A stretch of 64,000 nucleotides of DNA. It comes from Pseudoalteromonas carrageenovora IAM 12662. GTDB lineage: Bacteria > Pseudomonadota > Gammaproteobacteria > Enterobacterales > Alteromonadaceae. Positions 9,473-19,424 of this stretch are shown here, one piece after another (the first letter of the stretch is position 1; each line of letters starts with the position of its first letter). The notes beneath the pieces are model-generated. The model made no database searches and was not told the origin of the DNA. It saw only the letters and a list, made by a program, of their open reading frames with translations. The stretch is taken from assembly GCF_900239935.1 (NCBI RefSeq), contig NZ_LT965928.1, positions 3,119,520 through 3,183,519 of the forward strand. Direction: 5' to 3'. A program made the position numbers and the translations under genes.

Positions 9473-11488
9473 ATGAACCTAACAGTAAGCCAACGTATTT
9501 GGGGTGGTTTTATATTTATTACCCTTTTATTACTAATAATTGGTGGTAACTCCTTAATAAAAATAGCAAACATCGATCGCTCTACTCAAAAAGTGAATCA
9601 ACTATCACTTCCAGCATTAAATAAAAGCTCTGAGTTACAAGCTGAGTTTATTTTAATGAGTAAAGCCGCTCAAGCTAGCTTTTACACTTCATCAGCTAAA
9701 GAATTAGAACCAATAAAAAAACAAGTTAATGAACAAAAGCAGCTATTTAATACACTACATCGCGAACTTCAAGAAGTAGTTAAAAACGATACCGCACTTA
9801 ATCAAAGTAGCCAAAACGTAGAAAAAACTTACTTAAGCTTTTTAAATACAGTAGAAAACTTACTAACAGATAAAAGCAAACAGCTTGCACTAAATAAAGC
9901 CTTAACCGCCCAACTTGAAAATATAGAGCTAAGTGCAGAAGACGCTAACTCGGTCGTATTAGATATTATTGATATTGATGGATTTGAGCAAAACCACCCC
10001 CGTGCTTATCAAGCTGCAAACAATTTAGAAAACAATTTTATGTCGGTAGTAAGTAACAGCACCGATATGCTAACTGTAAAAACACTCAGTACGCTCGATA
10101 TTGTTAAAAATGAGCAAACTTATTACCTTGATGAAGTTACCCGCACACTTGCTCTTATAAAACCAGCAATAGAACAAACACATAGTGACTTGTACATAAG
10201 CCTTAAAGAGTATGTAGATACGTTAGAGAGCAACATAAAAGGTAACAACGGGTTAGCTGCTAATAAAAAGCGCTTAATTGATGCGATTACACTGACCGAA
10301 GCCGAGCTTGCTCAATCAGAACAAGCAACAAGAATGGCACTTAACCAAATTGATGAGCTTGTAAAACAAGCCAGTGATGTTGCGTTTAAATTACAGCAAG
10401 GCGTTCGTAGCGACGTTGACTCAGCTAACTTGTGGACATGGGTAGGTATGATAATAGCTACATTAATTGCTATTGCCATAGCTATTATTACAGTAAGCCG
10501 CATTACTAAACCACTCGCTGAAGTTAACCGTATTTTAGACACTGTAGCTAGCGGCGATATGACCCAACGCTTAGACGATAGTGCTAAAGATGAGTTTGGC
10601 GAACTATCTAAAAGCTGTAATACCTTAATAGACAGCCTACGTAGCTTAATTAAAGGTATTATTTCTCGCTCTACCCAACTTGCTGCGGCATCAGAGCAAA
10701 CTTCTGCAATTACTGCCGAATCAAGCCAAGCAATTCGCAACCAGCAGGCACAAGTAGAACAAGCAGCTACAGCAACAACTGAAATGAGCAGTACTTCACA
10801 AACAGTAAGTGGCAGTGCTCAACAAGCGCTAAGCGAAATTAAAAATGCCGATAAAGAAGCCGAACGCGTTAAAGGTATTTCAAACCAAAATAAAGCAACT
10901 ATTGAGCAACTAGCTCGCGAAGTTGATGATGCCTCGCAAGTTATAAATAAACTACACCAAGATAGCGCGTCAATTGGTAGTATTTTAGATGTTATACGCG
11001 GTATTGCTGACCAAACTAACTTACTTGCACTTAATGCCGCTATTGAAGCTGCACGTGCGGGTGAATACGGCCGAGGCTTTGCGGTTGTAGCAGACGAAGT
11101 GCGCTCTTTGGCAAGCAAAACACAAGAGTCGACCCAAGAGATACAATCGATGATTGAATCGCTACAAACAGGCGCAGAGGCTGCGGTAACAGCAATGGGT
11201 AAAGGTAAGCAACGTGCGGTATCGTGTGTTGAACAAACAGACCTAGCAAGTAGCGCGCTTGACTCAATTACTTTTGCTGTATCACAAGCGCATGATGTAA
11301 GTGAAGAAATATCAACAGCAGCACTAGAGCAACAACAAGTGGCTCAAGAGATTAGCGAACGTTTAGAGTCAATTGTAGCGATTGCAGAGCAAACTGCTGA
11401 AGGCGCAAACCAAACGAACATTTCAAGCTCTGAAGTTGCAAAACTTGCTGAAGAGCTACGTTTATCAGTAGACGAATTTAAAGTTTAA
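9473..11488 (+). CDS. Methyl-accepting chemotaxis protein
   Basis: The 671-residue transmembrane chemoreceptor has a TM helix at about 9-28, a long helical periplasmic ligand-binding region of about 290 residues, a second TM helix near 320-342, a HAMP domain ([20 protein letters not shown]) and a cytoplasmic signalling domain. The conserved hairpin tip motif is [20 protein letters not shown] near residues 510-530. It transmits ligand signals to CheA/CheW. The ligand is not predictable. The ATG at 9473 preceded by GAGTGG is preferred over a TTG five codons earlier. A sigma-28-like promoter lies just upstream. Confidence 0.93.
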   Translation: MNLTVSQRIWGGFIFITLLLLIIGGNSLIKIANIDRSTQKVNQLSLPALNKSSELQAEFILMSKAAQASFYTSSAKELEPIKKQVNEQKQLFNTLHRELQEVVKNDTALNQSSQNVEKTYLSFLNTVENLLTDKSKQLALNKALTAQLENIELSAEDANSVVLDIIDIDGFEQNHPRAYQAANNLENNFMSVVSNSTDMLTVKTLSTLDIVKNEQTYYLDEVTRTLALIKPAIEQTHSDLYISLKEYVDTLESNIKGNNGLAANKKRLIDAITLTEAELAQSEQATRMALNQIDELVKQASDVAFKLQQGVRSDVDSANLWTWVGMIIATLIAIAIAIITVSRITKPLAEVNRILDTVASGDMTQRLDDSAKDEFGELSKSCNTLIDSLRSLIKGIISRSTQLAAASEQTSAITAESSQAIRNQQAQVEQAATATTEMSSTSQTVSGSAQQALSEIKNADKEAERVKGISNQNKATIEQLAREVDDASQVINKLHQDSASIGSILDVIRGIADQTNLLALNAAIEAARAGEYGRGFAVVADEVRSLASKTQESTQEIQSMIESLQTGAEAAVTAMGKGKQRAVSCVEQTDLASSALDSITFAVSQAHDVSEEISTAALEQQQVAQEISERLESIVAIAEQTAEGANQTNISSSEVAKLAEELRLSVDEFKV

Positions 11489-11696
11489 TATCAATTCACT
11501 TAATTAAATGATCTATTTTGAGGCTGGAAAAGCGTGTTGATAGCTAGGCAAAAAATTCGCTATTTAGTTGTTCTCGGCGATTGCTCCTGCATTGCTCTAC
11601 CTTCTGCATCCATGCAGTCGTAAATGAGAATTTTTTAATGCAGGTAGCGACACCTTTAGCCCCGCAAAATGATTAAGTATTATTGCGGATTGGTAT
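11489..11696 (+). repeat. Dispersed ~207-bp intergenic element, copy 1
   Basis: This copy begins at the base after the chemoreceptor stop codon and ends with ATTGGTAT. It shares nearly all of its length with 37252-37460 in the same orientation and with 25525-25730 in reverse orientation. It has short terminal inverted repeats (TATCAAT here, ATACCAAT in copy 3; ATTGGTAT at the other end) and internal CTGCATCCATGCAG palindromes. No open frame is present, so it resembles a non-autonomous MITE-like or REP-like element. Confidence 0.85.
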
Positions 11697-11715
11697 AAAA
11701 CGCTTTATAGATAAT

Positions 11716-11753
11716 AAAAACCCCGTTAGCACTATGTGTTAACGGGGGTTTTC
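11716..11753. terminator. Bidirectional intrinsic terminator
   Basis: AAACCCCGTTA and TAACGGGGGTTTT form a stable stem around a short loop, with A-runs on the left and T-runs on the right. It can end transcription of mutM on the minus strand and of the chemoreceptor gene on the plus strand. Confidence 0.85.
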
Positions 11754-11779
11754 TTTAGAGCATTAAAAAGTAAAAGTAG

Positions 11780-12589
11780 TTACTTTTGGCAATTTGAACA
11801 AAAAACGGTACTACGCTGCCCCAGCCTTATTTCTTCTAACTCATTATCACACGTTAAACAGGGCTTTCCTTTTCGGCCATACACTAATAACTCTTGTGCA
11901 AAATAGCCCGGCTTACCATCACTTTGTGCAAAATCTTTAAGGGTTGTACCACCTTGAGTTATAGCAGCCGCAAGCGTATCTTTTATTATTGGGATAAGCA
12001 CTTGATAGCGTTTAAGAGAAACCTTCCCAGCTTCGCGTTTTGGATGTATCCCTGCTTTAAACAATGACTCGTTAGCGTAAATATTTCCTACACCAACAAC
12101 CACTGCGTTATCCATAATAAACTGTTTAACAGGTACTTTTTTATTGCGTGACTGCTCGTACACCCGCTTTGCAAAAAAATCATCAGTAAGAGGCTCAGGC
12201 CCAAGCTTTGAAAGCAACTTATGTACTTCGCCAGGCTCTTGCCATAAGCAGCAGCCAAAACGGCGTGGATCGTTTAAGCGCAGCGCCTTATTATTTCCAA
12301 ATACAAACTCTACATGGTCGTGCTTTTTTAAAGGCTCGCTTTTATCTACAACCCGTAAGTTGCCCGACATACCTAAATGTAAAATAGTGCTACCAAGCTC
12401 ACAATGCAGTAATAAATATTTTGCACGGCGCTCAATACTAGTAACAGTTAGCCCTTCTAGCTGGTAAACATCATCAGGTACAGGCCAGCGCATACTGGCA
12501 TTATAAATATTGACCTTAGTTACAACCTGGTTTTTTATATGGGGGGTGATCCCCATACGGCTTACTTCTACCTCTGGTAATTCAGGCAT
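11780..12589 (-). CDS. mutM: Formamidopyrimidine-DNA glycosylase MutM (Fpg)
   Basis: The base-excision repair enzyme removes 8-oxoguanine and formamidopyrimidines and nicks at the abasic site. The 269-residue length equals the E. coli protein. The product begins MPELPEVEV, giving the catalytic N-terminal proline and glutamate after Met removal. A helix-two-turn-helix lies in the middle (GVGNIYANESLFKAGIHP). A C-terminal zinc finger with CLTC and CSNC pairs (about residues 245-268) binds DNA. Its start codon overlaps the stop of the upstream small membrane protein by one base, so the two are probably cotranscribed. Confidence 0.96.
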   Translation of the reverse strand: MPELPEVEVSRMGITPHIKNQVVTKVNIYNASMRWPVPDDVYQLEGLTVTSIERRAKYLLLHCELGSTILHLGMSGNLRVVDKSEPLKKHDHVEFVFGNNKALRLNDPRRFGCCLWQEPGEVHKLLSKLGPEPLTDDFFAKRVYEQSRNKKVPVKQFIMDNAVVVGVGNIYANESLFKAGIHPKREAGKVSLKRYQVLIPIIKDTLAAAITQGGTTLKDFAQSDGKPGYFAQELLVYGRKGKPCLTCDNELEEIRLGQRSTVFCSNCQK

Positions 12590-13104
12590 TAATTAGACTC
12601 ACTTTGTGAAAAATCAAAACTTGGAAACAACTGCTGTGCAGTACTTAAATCAAGAGCGAGTATTCGCTGGCTATTTTTTTCTAGCAAATAATATTGCCCA
12701 GCTCCTTTATAAAGCAAGTAAACCCAAGGAAGGCTCTCGCCCGCAAGCTCAAAAGTCGCAACATATAAAGGTGAATTAGGATTAAAAACTACTGATTCAT
12801 TTACACCCATTAGCTGCGCGTTTTGCCAATAGCTAACTAAATCTTTAAGTTGCTGCTCAGTTGCCTGCCAAATAAGCGGCGCATCTTTTTGTAGTGGTGT
12901 TGTACGCCAGCTAGTACCTATACGTTCAATTTTTTGATCAACAAACTTAAGTGTTAATACAAAACTTTGCTCAGGAAGCACTGCTTGTAATGCTGGTTTA
13001 CCCTCCCCTCCCAAAAATTGCTTATGCCAGCCATTTAAAAAGAAGATCATAATCAACATTGAAAAAATTATAACGTTGTTCCAACCTTTACGGCCCAGTC
13101 GCAT
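12589..13104 (-). CDS. Membrane-anchored hypothetical protein upstream of mutM
   Basis: The family was not recognised. The 171-residue product has a basic N-terminus, one hydrophobic segment (about residues 9-24, NVIIFSMLIMIFFLNGW) and a soluble domain, probably periplasmic, with mixed alpha/beta character and no cysteines. The orientation and lack of other TM helices fit a signal-anchor protein. It overlaps mutM by one base, so it is likely in the same transcript, but no role in DNA repair can be inferred from the sequence. Confidence 0.8.
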   Translation of the reverse strand: MRLGRKGWNNVIIFSMLIMIFFLNGWHKQFLGGEGKPALQAVLPEQSFVLTLKFVDQKIERIGTSWRTTPLQKDAPLIWQATEQQLKDLVSYWQNAQLMGVNESVVFNPNSPLYVATFELAGESLPWVYLLYKGAGQYYLLEKNSQRILALDLSTAQQLFPSFDFSQSESN

Positions 13105-13222
13105 ATTTATACACCTAGTAAATTCAAGATTTTAAAGTGTAACTAAAACTTAATTGCACTGTCTATATGTTAAAGGGCGCAGACTTTGTTAGAATATCGG
13201 CAAATTTAAAGGAGTTCCGTCA

Positions 13223-14149
13223 ATGTCTATGTATGTAGTGGGCCATAAAATCCCAGATTCAGATTCTATTTGTGGTGCAATTGCACTGGCTTATTTAAAA
13301 AACCAAATCGATGAGCCGGCAATACCAACTCGTCTTGGTGAAGTTTCACCAGAAACTCAATTTATCCTTGATAAATTTGGTTTCGAAGCACCTGAGCTTA
13401 AATTAAGCTACGCGGGCGAAGATGTGTATATTGTGGATCACACAGAAAAAACACAAGCACCTGATGATATCGACCAAGCCCGTGTTGTTGGCGTGGTAGA
13501 TCACCATAAATTAGGTGACTTAACATCATCTACTCCGCTTGAATGTTGGATCCGTCCTGTTGGCTGTTCAAATACCATTATTAAAATGATGTACGATTTT
13601 TACAGCGTAGAAATCCCTAAAGACATCGCAGGTATTATGATGTGTGCAATTTTAAGCGACACCGTAATATTTAAATCACCTACATGTACCACTGCCGATA
13701 TTAAATGTGTTGAAGCACTTGCTGAAATTGCGGGTGTTGAAGACTTTAAAGAACTAGGCATGGATATGTTCCACGTTAAGTCTGCAGTAGAAGATACACC
13801 TGCACGTGACTTAGTTATGCGTGACTTTAAAGATTTCAACATGAACGGTAACCTAGTAGGTATTGGCCAACTAGAAGTAATCGACCTTGCTGTGTTTGAC
13901 GATATTAAAGCTGACCTTGAAGCTGATATTGCAAAACTTAAAACTGAAGGTAATCGTCACTCTGTATTTTTACTGCTTACCGATATCATGAAAGAAGGCT
14001 CAGAGATGCTAATTGTATCTGACGATGCAAACCTAGTTGAGCAGGCTTACGGCGTTAAACCAGAAAATGATAAAGTATGGTTAGATGGTGTATTAAGCCG
14101 TAAAAAGCAAGTAGTACCACCACTACAAGATGCGTTTGCTAAAGCCTAA
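13223..14149 (+). CDS. ppaC: Manganese-dependent inorganic pyrophosphatase
   Basis: A class II (DHH family) pyrophosphatase of 308 residues that hydrolyses PPi to two phosphates. Seen motifs are GHKIPDSDSICGA near the N-terminus, the VDHTE segment, and the DHH signature VVDHHKLGD near residue 97. The C-terminal DHHA2 domain ends SRKKQVVPPL, the substrate-binding tail of the family. A strong AAAGGAG ribosome-binding site precedes the ATG. Class II enzymes are common in Vibrio and Pseudoalteromonas. Confidence 0.95.
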   Translation: MSMYVVGHKIPDSDSICGAIALAYLKNQIDEPAIPTRLGEVSPETQFILDKFGFEAPELKLSYAGEDVYIVDHTEKTQAPDDIDQARVVGVVDHHKLGDLTSSTPLECWIRPVGCSNTIIKMMYDFYSVEIPKDIAGIMMCAILSDTVIFKSPTCTTADIKCVEALAEIAGVEDFKELGMDMFHVKSAVEDTPARDLVMRDFKDFNMNGNLVGIGQLEVIDLAVFDDIKADLEADIAKLKTEGNRHSVFLLLTDIMKEGSEMLIVSDDANLVEQAYGVKPENDKVWLDGVLSRKKQVVPPLQDAFAKA

Positions 14150-14170
14150 TAGCTTTAATAAATAACACTA

Positions 14171-14205
14171 AAAAGCCGATATTGCATATGCATTATCGGC
14201 TTTTT
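14171..14205 (+). terminator. Intrinsic terminator after ppaC
   Basis: AAAAGCCGATA and TATCGGCTTTTT form a stem followed by a T-run, 21 bp after the ppaC stop. Nearly the same sequence, including flanking CACTA, recurs at 25742-25776. Confidence 0.85.
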
Positions 14206-14388
14206 GTTTTTAGAGCTATGCAATCTAAGAACCTTGGCAACAATTCTCTACTAGATACAACTACGAATCTCTCGCTAACAGTAAAAAAACTTACACGTAA
14301 ACTACATAGGACGACATTAAAACTATAATAATAATTGTATATGAGTAATAATCTCTATAATAAAGTATACAATTATGGGGCACTCATT

Positions 14389-15492
14389 ATGCTAAGTTTT
14401 TGGTACAAAGAGTTTCCACAGTACCCTAAAGATCACAAGGACTTTTGGCGCACTCGCTTAATAGCCCACTCCTTGCTAATAACTACATGTTACTTTTTAG
14501 TTTTAACCCTGCTCAATCTCTTTTATTTTGCAAGCTACGAAATAGCACTTATTGATGCTTTTGGCCTTTTTATATCGCTCGGTATTTGTATTTGGTTTAA
14601 TAAAACAGCTAATGTAAATGTAGCCTCTTGGGCCGTTACATTGATGATTGTTAGTTTAATTCTAATGTTTGTGATTTCAGTTGGTGGCCATGCCCACTCT
14701 TTATTTTGGGCCACGCTTATTCCGCCATTCACATTTTTTTTAGTTGGCAGAAATTGGGGGAGTATATTTAGTGCAGTCGCTTTTGCTATTTGTGCGTATC
14801 TTGTGTACTTACAACAACAGCAAACCGTAACAATTGGCTTAGGCTCTTTATTTAATCTTATTGAAGTAGGTCTTGCTCATATTTTGATTTTTAGATTTTA
14901 CGAAAAAACACGGTTTTCGGCATACACCCGACTATCTATCCGTAATCTAGAAATTCAACACTTAGCAGAAACCGATAAGTTAACTGGGCTTTATAACAGG
15001 CAAAAATTTGATTTTGAATTATCACAGTTAATTGCTAAAAACGACGTCTTTAAAACCCCACATTGCTTACTTATTTGCGATATAGACCACTTTAAAAATA
15101 TAAACGATACCTACGGGCATTTAGTTGGCGATAACGTACTCACTGAATTTGCAAAAATATTAAAAAAACGAATGCGAAATTACGCACTTATTGCGCGATG
15201 AGGTGGAGAAGAGTTCACTATTATTTTGTCGAACACCTCTTTAAATGATGGTGCGAAACAAGCTGATGACCTGAGAAAATATATTGCCGAAAATACAATT
15301 ACAAATATAGCATTTACTATAAGCATTGGCTTAGCAACGATACAAAAAGACGATACAGTGCTAAAACTATTAGAGCGGGCTGATACAGCGCTATATAGGG
15401 CTAAAAATAATGGACGAAATAACGTATGTGTTAGCGATAAGGATTCAACCGTTATCGCTCAATCAACTTACTTAAATGGCTCTATAGCCTAA
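14389..15492 (+). pseudogene. Diguanylate cyclase gene interrupted by an in-frame TGA before GGEEF
   Basis: The first part (14389-15201) encodes a membrane protein with five or six TM helices (up to about residue 180) and the first half of a GGDEF domain ([31 protein letters not shown]). It stops at TGA (15199-15201). The same frame continues at once with GGEEFTIIL and a complete rest of the domain (SIGLAT, ERADTALYRAKNNGRN) to 15492. The TGA stands where Trp or Tyr is usual (R-W/Y-GGEEF), so one base change from TGG explains it. Without read-through the protein lacks its active loop and would not make c-di-GMP. The I-site position reads RNYA, so product inhibition would also be absent. A TTG at 14335 or ATG at 14341 are weaker start candidates; GGGG precedes the chosen ATG. 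Confidence 0.85.
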
Positions 15493-15494
15493 AC

Positions 15495-16679
15495 TTAGGC
15501 GTACTGCCCACAAGCGAATCCACAGCTCCAAGCATACTGGAAGTTGTAGCCACCAAGCCAGCCTGTTACATCGGTTACTTCACCTATAAAATATAAGCCT
15601 TTAGCTTTTTTAGCTTCAAAGGTTTTAGAGCTCAACTCGTCGGTATCTACACCGCCTAAAGTTACCTCCGCTGTTCGATAGCCTTCAGTCCCATTGGGTT
15701 TAATTTGCCAAGCATGAATATAATTTACTAATTCATCTATTTGGGCATGTGTAAGTTGATTAATATTACAATCTGGAATTGCTTTGCTTTCATGCAATAT
15801 TTCTATAAAGCGCTTTGGTAAAATAGTCGCAAGGCTGTTTTTTAGAGACTTTTGAGCTTGGCTTTCACGCCAGTCCACAAGTTGTTGTTTTAAGTTTATA
15901 TCTGGTAATAAATTTATAATTACAGCCTGACCAGCTCGCCAAAAAGAGCTTATTTGTAATATTGCAGGTCCCGATAATCCTCTGTGAGTAAAAAGGATAT
16001 TTTCTTTAAATACGGCGCCGTCTTCGCTTGAAACTTCACAAGGAATACTGATTCCCGAAAGCCCTTCAAAACGTTCTTTATCGTGCTGATGCAAAGTAAA
16101 GGGCACGAGCGCGGCCATTGTCGGTAGTACATTTAATCCAAACTGCTTAGCTACTTTATAACCTATTGGAGTTGCACCTAGCTTTGGCATAGTTAAGCCA
16201 CCAGATGCAATGACAAGCGATTCACAGCTCAAGGTTTCTTGCTCTGTGGTAACGCTATAGCCGATTTCGGTTTTTGATACGCTGATCACTTCGTTGCGTA
16301 GCTTTATATTTACCCCGGCCCACTCACATTCGGTCAGTAAAATATCAACAATGTCTTGTGCATTGTTATCGCAAAAAAGTTGGCCTAGGGTTTTGTGGTG
16401 ATAAGCCAAACCATGGCGGTCCACGAGCTCAACAAAGTCGTGTTGCGTGTAACGGCTTAGGCACGATTTAACAAAGTGAGGGTTACCGCATAGGTAGTTT
16501 TCGGGGCTAGCATTTTCGTTTGTAAAATTACAACGCCCTCCACCACTTATTAAAATTTTTCGGCCTGGTTTTTTACCCATATCAAGCACTGTAACGCTTC
16601 GGCCTCGGTAGCCTGCTTGTGCAGCACTCATTAACCCGGCTGCACCTGCGCCAATAACAATTACATCTACTTGATTCAT
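15495..16679 (-). CDS. BaiN/HI0933-family FAD-dependent oxidoreductase
   Basis: This 394-residue flavoprotein is similar to E. coli YhiN. The FAD-binding Rossmann motif VIGAGAAGLMSAAQAG is at the N-terminus, followed by the family motif GRKILISGGGRCNFTN near residues 38-55. The C-terminal GEVTDVTGWLGGYNFQYAW closes the FAD site. Members are annotated as NAD(P)/FAD-dependent oxidoreductases; the physiological substrate is unknown in most bacteria. It converges on the broken GGDEF gene with only 2 bp between stops. Confidence 0.92.
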   Translation of the reverse strand: MNQVDVIVIGAGAAGLMSAAQAGYRGRSVTVLDMGKKPGRKILISGGGRCNFTNENASPENYLCGNPHFVKSCLSRYTQHDFVELVDRHGLAYHHKTLGQLFCDNNAQDIVDILLTECEWAGVNIKLRNEVISVSKTEIGYSVTTEQETLSCESLVIASGGLTMPKLGATPIGYKVAKQFGLNVLPTMAALVPFTLHQHDKERFEGLSGISIPCEVSSEDGAVFKENILFTHRGLSGPAILQISSFWRAGQAVIINLLPDINLKQQLVDWRESQAQKSLKNSLATILPKRFIEILHESKAIPDCNINQLTHAQIDELVNYIHAWQIKPNGTEGYRTAEVTLGGVDTDELSSKTFEAKKAKGLYFIGEVTDVTGWLGGYNFQYAWSCGFACGQYA

Positions 16680-17008
16680 TACTTTACCCTACTAAAAAAT
16701 TTTTCCGATTATAGCAAATATTAACTAAACACCTTGAATAGAATTTATTGTTAGAAATATAGCAACAAATGTAATCGTGGTTAGTTATGTCTTTTCGACA
16801 AAAGGACAAACCAACTAATGCTAAAAGCGTATTTTGTTATTTAATCACAAATACTAAAAGACGTTAAAAGCACGGGTACACTAAGTTATAACCAAATGAA
16901 ATAGGTACATAAGTAATTGGTATTTTAAAGTTATTAACAGATCATTTACCTTTGTTTCTGTTTCGTAATCGCTGATTACGAATTTACTAATAACAACTAG
17001 GGATAATT
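16680..17008. other. Intergenic promoter region between the flavoprotein and the S8 protease
   Basis: This AT-rich gap separates two divergently transcribed genes and must hold both promoters. The only clear structure is the palindrome at 16964-16980. No gene, repeat family member or known operator was recognised. Confidence 0.6.
16964..16980 (+). promoter_or_regulatory. Palindrome in the leader of the S8 protease gene
   Basis: CGTAATC-GCT-GATTACG is a perfect 7-bp inverted repeat ending 28 bp before the protease ATG. It could be a repressor operator or a small hairpin in the mRNA leader. Confidence 0.4.
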
Positions 17009-19135
17009 ATGACAACAAGTAATAACTTCAAAAAATGTGCTATTGCACTAACGGTAAGTACACTTTTTGCTGCTAGCTCAAGCATGGCTCAATCTGTCTC
17101 AACCTCAATGGCAGAAACATCTGCAAAACTACAAACCCAAACCGGTTTTGAGACTCAGTTTATTATTAAATACAAAAACAATAATAATGAAATGGCGAGT
17201 ATTTCTAGTACAGACGCGAGCCCTTCAAATATGAAGAAGCGTGCACAGAGCTTTGTAAAAAACTTCGCATCTAAAAAAGGAAAAGTAAAAACGAAGTATA
17301 TCCGTGCTATGGCACTTAATAACCATCACGTTATGCGTGCAGACAAAAAACTAAGCGCTGAAGAAGCACAAGAATTTATGCAAGAAATGGTGGCTTCTGG
17401 CAATGTTGAATACATTGAAGTGGATCAAATGTTAAAGCCGTTCGCAACGCCTAACGATCCTCGCTATGGCGATCAATGGCACTACTACGAACAAGCAGGT
17501 GGTTTAAATTTACCGACCGCTTGGGATACAGCAACAGGTAGCGGCGTAGTGGTTGCGGTACTTGATACTGGTTACCGACCGCATGCAGACTTAAACGCTA
17601 ACATTTTACCTGGTTACGATATGATCTCTAACCTGTCAGTAGCAAATGATGGCGGCGGTCGCGATAGTGATGCACGCGATCCAGGCGATGCCGTTGCGGC
17701 AAACGAATGTGGTAGTAATGCAGCCCAAGGCTCTAGTTGGCATGGGACTCACGTTGCAGGTACGGTTGCTGCAGTTACTAATAATGGCGAAGGTGTAGCC
17801 GGTGTTGCTTACGACGCAAAAGTTGTTCCGGTACGAGTACTGGGTAAATGTGGTGGTTTAACATCAGACATTGCTGATGGCATTATTTGGGCTTCTGGTG
17901 GAAGTGTGTCTGGCATTCCGGCAAACTCAAACCCTGCTGACGTAATTAACATGAGTTTAGGTGGCAGCGGCTCGTGTAGCTCTACTACTCAAAATGCGAT
18001 TAACACAGCACGTAGTAATGGTACTGTGGTTGTTATTGCTGCAGGTAACGATAACGATAACTCAGCAAACTACAACCCTGGTAACTGTAGCGGTGTAGTA
18101 AACGTGGCATCGGTAGGCCGTAACGGCGGACGTGCATATTACTCAAACTACGGTAGCAATATTGATGTTGCTGCACCGGGTGGCGCGCAAAGCTTTGCGA
18201 ATGATTCTGAAGGTGTTCTTTCGACTTATAATTCAGGTTCTTCTACACCGTCAAGCGATAGCTACGCCTTCTCTCAAGGTACATCAATGGCAGCCCCTCA
18301 TGTTGCCGGTGTAGCAGCTCTTATAAAACAAGCTAAACCTAATGCGACTCCTGATGAAATTGAAAGTATTTTAAAATCAACTACTCGTTCATTCTCAGCA
18401 ACATGTACTAGTTGTGGTACGGGCATTGTTGATGCCGCAGCAGCAGTTGCAGCTGCCAGTGGCACCACTACTCCACCAACTGGCGGAGATAATGAACTTG
18501 TTGATGGCGAAGCTAAAACAGGGTTAAGCGGCGCAGCAAATGCACAAGCATACTACACAATGACCGTTCCAAGTGGCGCGACTAACGTAACGTTCACTAT
18601 GAGTGGTGGCACGGGCGATGCTGACTTATACGTACGTGCTGGAAGCCAACCAACCACAACTAGTTATGATTGTCGCCCATATGAAGGCGGTAATAGCGAA
18701 GAGTGTTCAATCGATAGCCCTGCAGCAGGTACATACCATGTAATGCTTCGTGGCTACTCTGCATACTCAGGCGTAAGCTTAGTGGGTAATATTACAGGTG
18801 GCTCTACAGGTGGCGGTTCAAGCACGCCTGAAGCCGGTGGTGGTACAGTAAGCGATGTTAGTGCGACTACTGGTAACTGGAAACATTATACTTTAGATGT
18901 GCCAGCAGGTATGAGTACATTTACTGTAACAACCTCTGGTGGTAGTGGTGATGCCGACTTATTTGTTAAGTTTGGCAGCCAGCCTACAGCTTCTAGCTAC
19001 GATTGTCGTCCGTATAAAAATGGAAATGCTGAAACATGTACGTTTAGCAATCCACAAGCGGGAACTTGGCACTTAAGCGTAAATGCTTACAGCACCTTTT
19101 CTGGTTTGACGCTTAGCGGACAATACCAACCATAA
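17009..19135 (+). CDS. Secreted subtilisin-like serine protease (S8) with two PPC domains
   Basis: The 708-residue preproenzyme has a signal peptide (about 1-27, ending SMAQ) and an inhibitor-type propeptide to about residue 145. The catalytic domain carries the triad D186 (AVLDTGY), H245 (WHGTHVAG) and S426 (GTSMAAPHVAG). Two bacterial pre-peptidase C-terminal domains follow (about 500-595 and 610-706), each with DADLYV/DADLFV and YDCRPY motifs and joined by Gly/Ser/Thr-rich linkers. PPC domains of marine bacteria are usually removed after secretion and may help bind insoluble proteins. Export through the type II system is likely. AGGGAT precedes the ATG. The gene stands alone and ends in a strong terminator. 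Confidence 0.95.
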   Translation: MTTSNNFKKCAIALTVSTLFAASSSMAQSVSTSMAETSAKLQTQTGFETQFIIKYKNNNNEMASISSTDASPSNMKKRAQSFVKNFASKKGKVKTKYIRAMALNNHHVMRADKKLSAEEAQEFMQEMVASGNVEYIEVDQMLKPFATPNDPRYGDQWHYYEQAGGLNLPTAWDTATGSGVVVAVLDTGYRPHADLNANILPGYDMISNLSVANDGGGRDSDARDPGDAVAANECGSNAAQGSSWHGTHVAGTVAAVTNNGEGVAGVAYDAKVVPVRVLGKCGGLTSDIADGIIWASGGSVSGIPANSNPADVINMSLGGSGSCSSTTQNAINTARSNGTVVVIAAGNDNDNSANYNPGNCSGVVNVASVGRNGGRAYYSNYGSNIDVAAPGGAQSFANDSEGVLSTYNSGSSTPSSDSYAFSQGTSMAAPHVAGVAALIKQAKPNATPDEIESILKSTTRSFSATCTSCGTGIVDAAAAVAAASGTTTPPTGGDNELVDGEAKTGLSGAANAQAYYTMTVPSGATNVTFTMSGGTGDADLYVRAGSQPTTTSYDCRPYEGGNSEECSIDSPAAGTYHVMLRGYSAYSGVSLVGNITGGSTGGGSSTPEAGGGTVSDVSATTGNWKHYTLDVPAGMSTFTVTTSGGSGDADLFVKFGSQPTASSYDCRPYKNGNAETCTFSNPQAGTWHLSVNAYSTFSGLTLSGQYQP

Positions 19136-19156
19136 TATTCCCTTCCCCTGGGAGAA

Positions 19157-19188
19157 AAGGCCGAGCTAGTTAGCTCGGCCTTATTATT
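19157..19188 (+). terminator. Intrinsic terminator after the S8 protease
   Basis: AAGGCCGAGCTA and TAGCTCGGCCTT form a 12-bp perfect stem followed by a T-rich stretch, 21 bp after the protease stop. Confidence 0.9.
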
Positions 19189-19208
19189 TGTACTTAAATT
19201 ACAAAAAC

Positions 19209-19235
19209 AAAAAACCCAGCATAAGCTGGGTTTTT
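19209..19235 (-). terminator. Intrinsic terminator after rpmG
   Basis: AAAACCCAGC-ATAA-GCTGGGTTTTT is a symmetric hairpin with A- and T-runs, placed just downstream of rpmG on the minus strand. It may also act on the plus strand. Confidence 0.85.
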
Positions 19236-19257
19236 ACATTCTGAAAGAAAACTAAAA

Positions 19258-19413
19258 TTACTTGATTTTAGCTTCTTTGAAAATCACATGTTTACGAGCC
19301 TTAGGATCGAACTTTTTGATTTCCATTTTTTCAGGCATGTTACGCTTGTTTTTGTCGGTAGTGTAGAAGAAACCAGTACCAGCAGTTGAAACTAAACGGA
19401 TTTTATCGCGCAT
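19258..19413 (-). CDS. rpmG: 50S ribosomal protein L33
   Basis: This short gene encodes 51 residues: [20 protein letters not shown] at the N-terminus, then KNKR, and [17 protein letters not shown] at the end. This is the cysteine-free L33 type typical of proteobacteria. It follows rpmB by 11 bp, the standard rpmB-rpmG operon, and a terminator follows it. Confidence 0.95.
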   Translation of the reverse strand: MRDKIRLVSTAGTGFFYTTDKNKRNMPEKMEIKKFDPKARKHVIFKEAKIK

Positions 19414-19424
19414 AATTCAATACC

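Noticed and set aside
10312..10740. 142-codon frame on the minus strand within the chemoreceptor gene
   Set aside because: It lies wholly inside a well-supported gene and its translation resembles no family; it is a shadow of biased codon use.
15199..15201. TGA read as selenocysteine
   Set aside because: No selenoprotein is known at this position of GGDEF domains, and Trp is the common residue there; a point mutation or read error is simpler.
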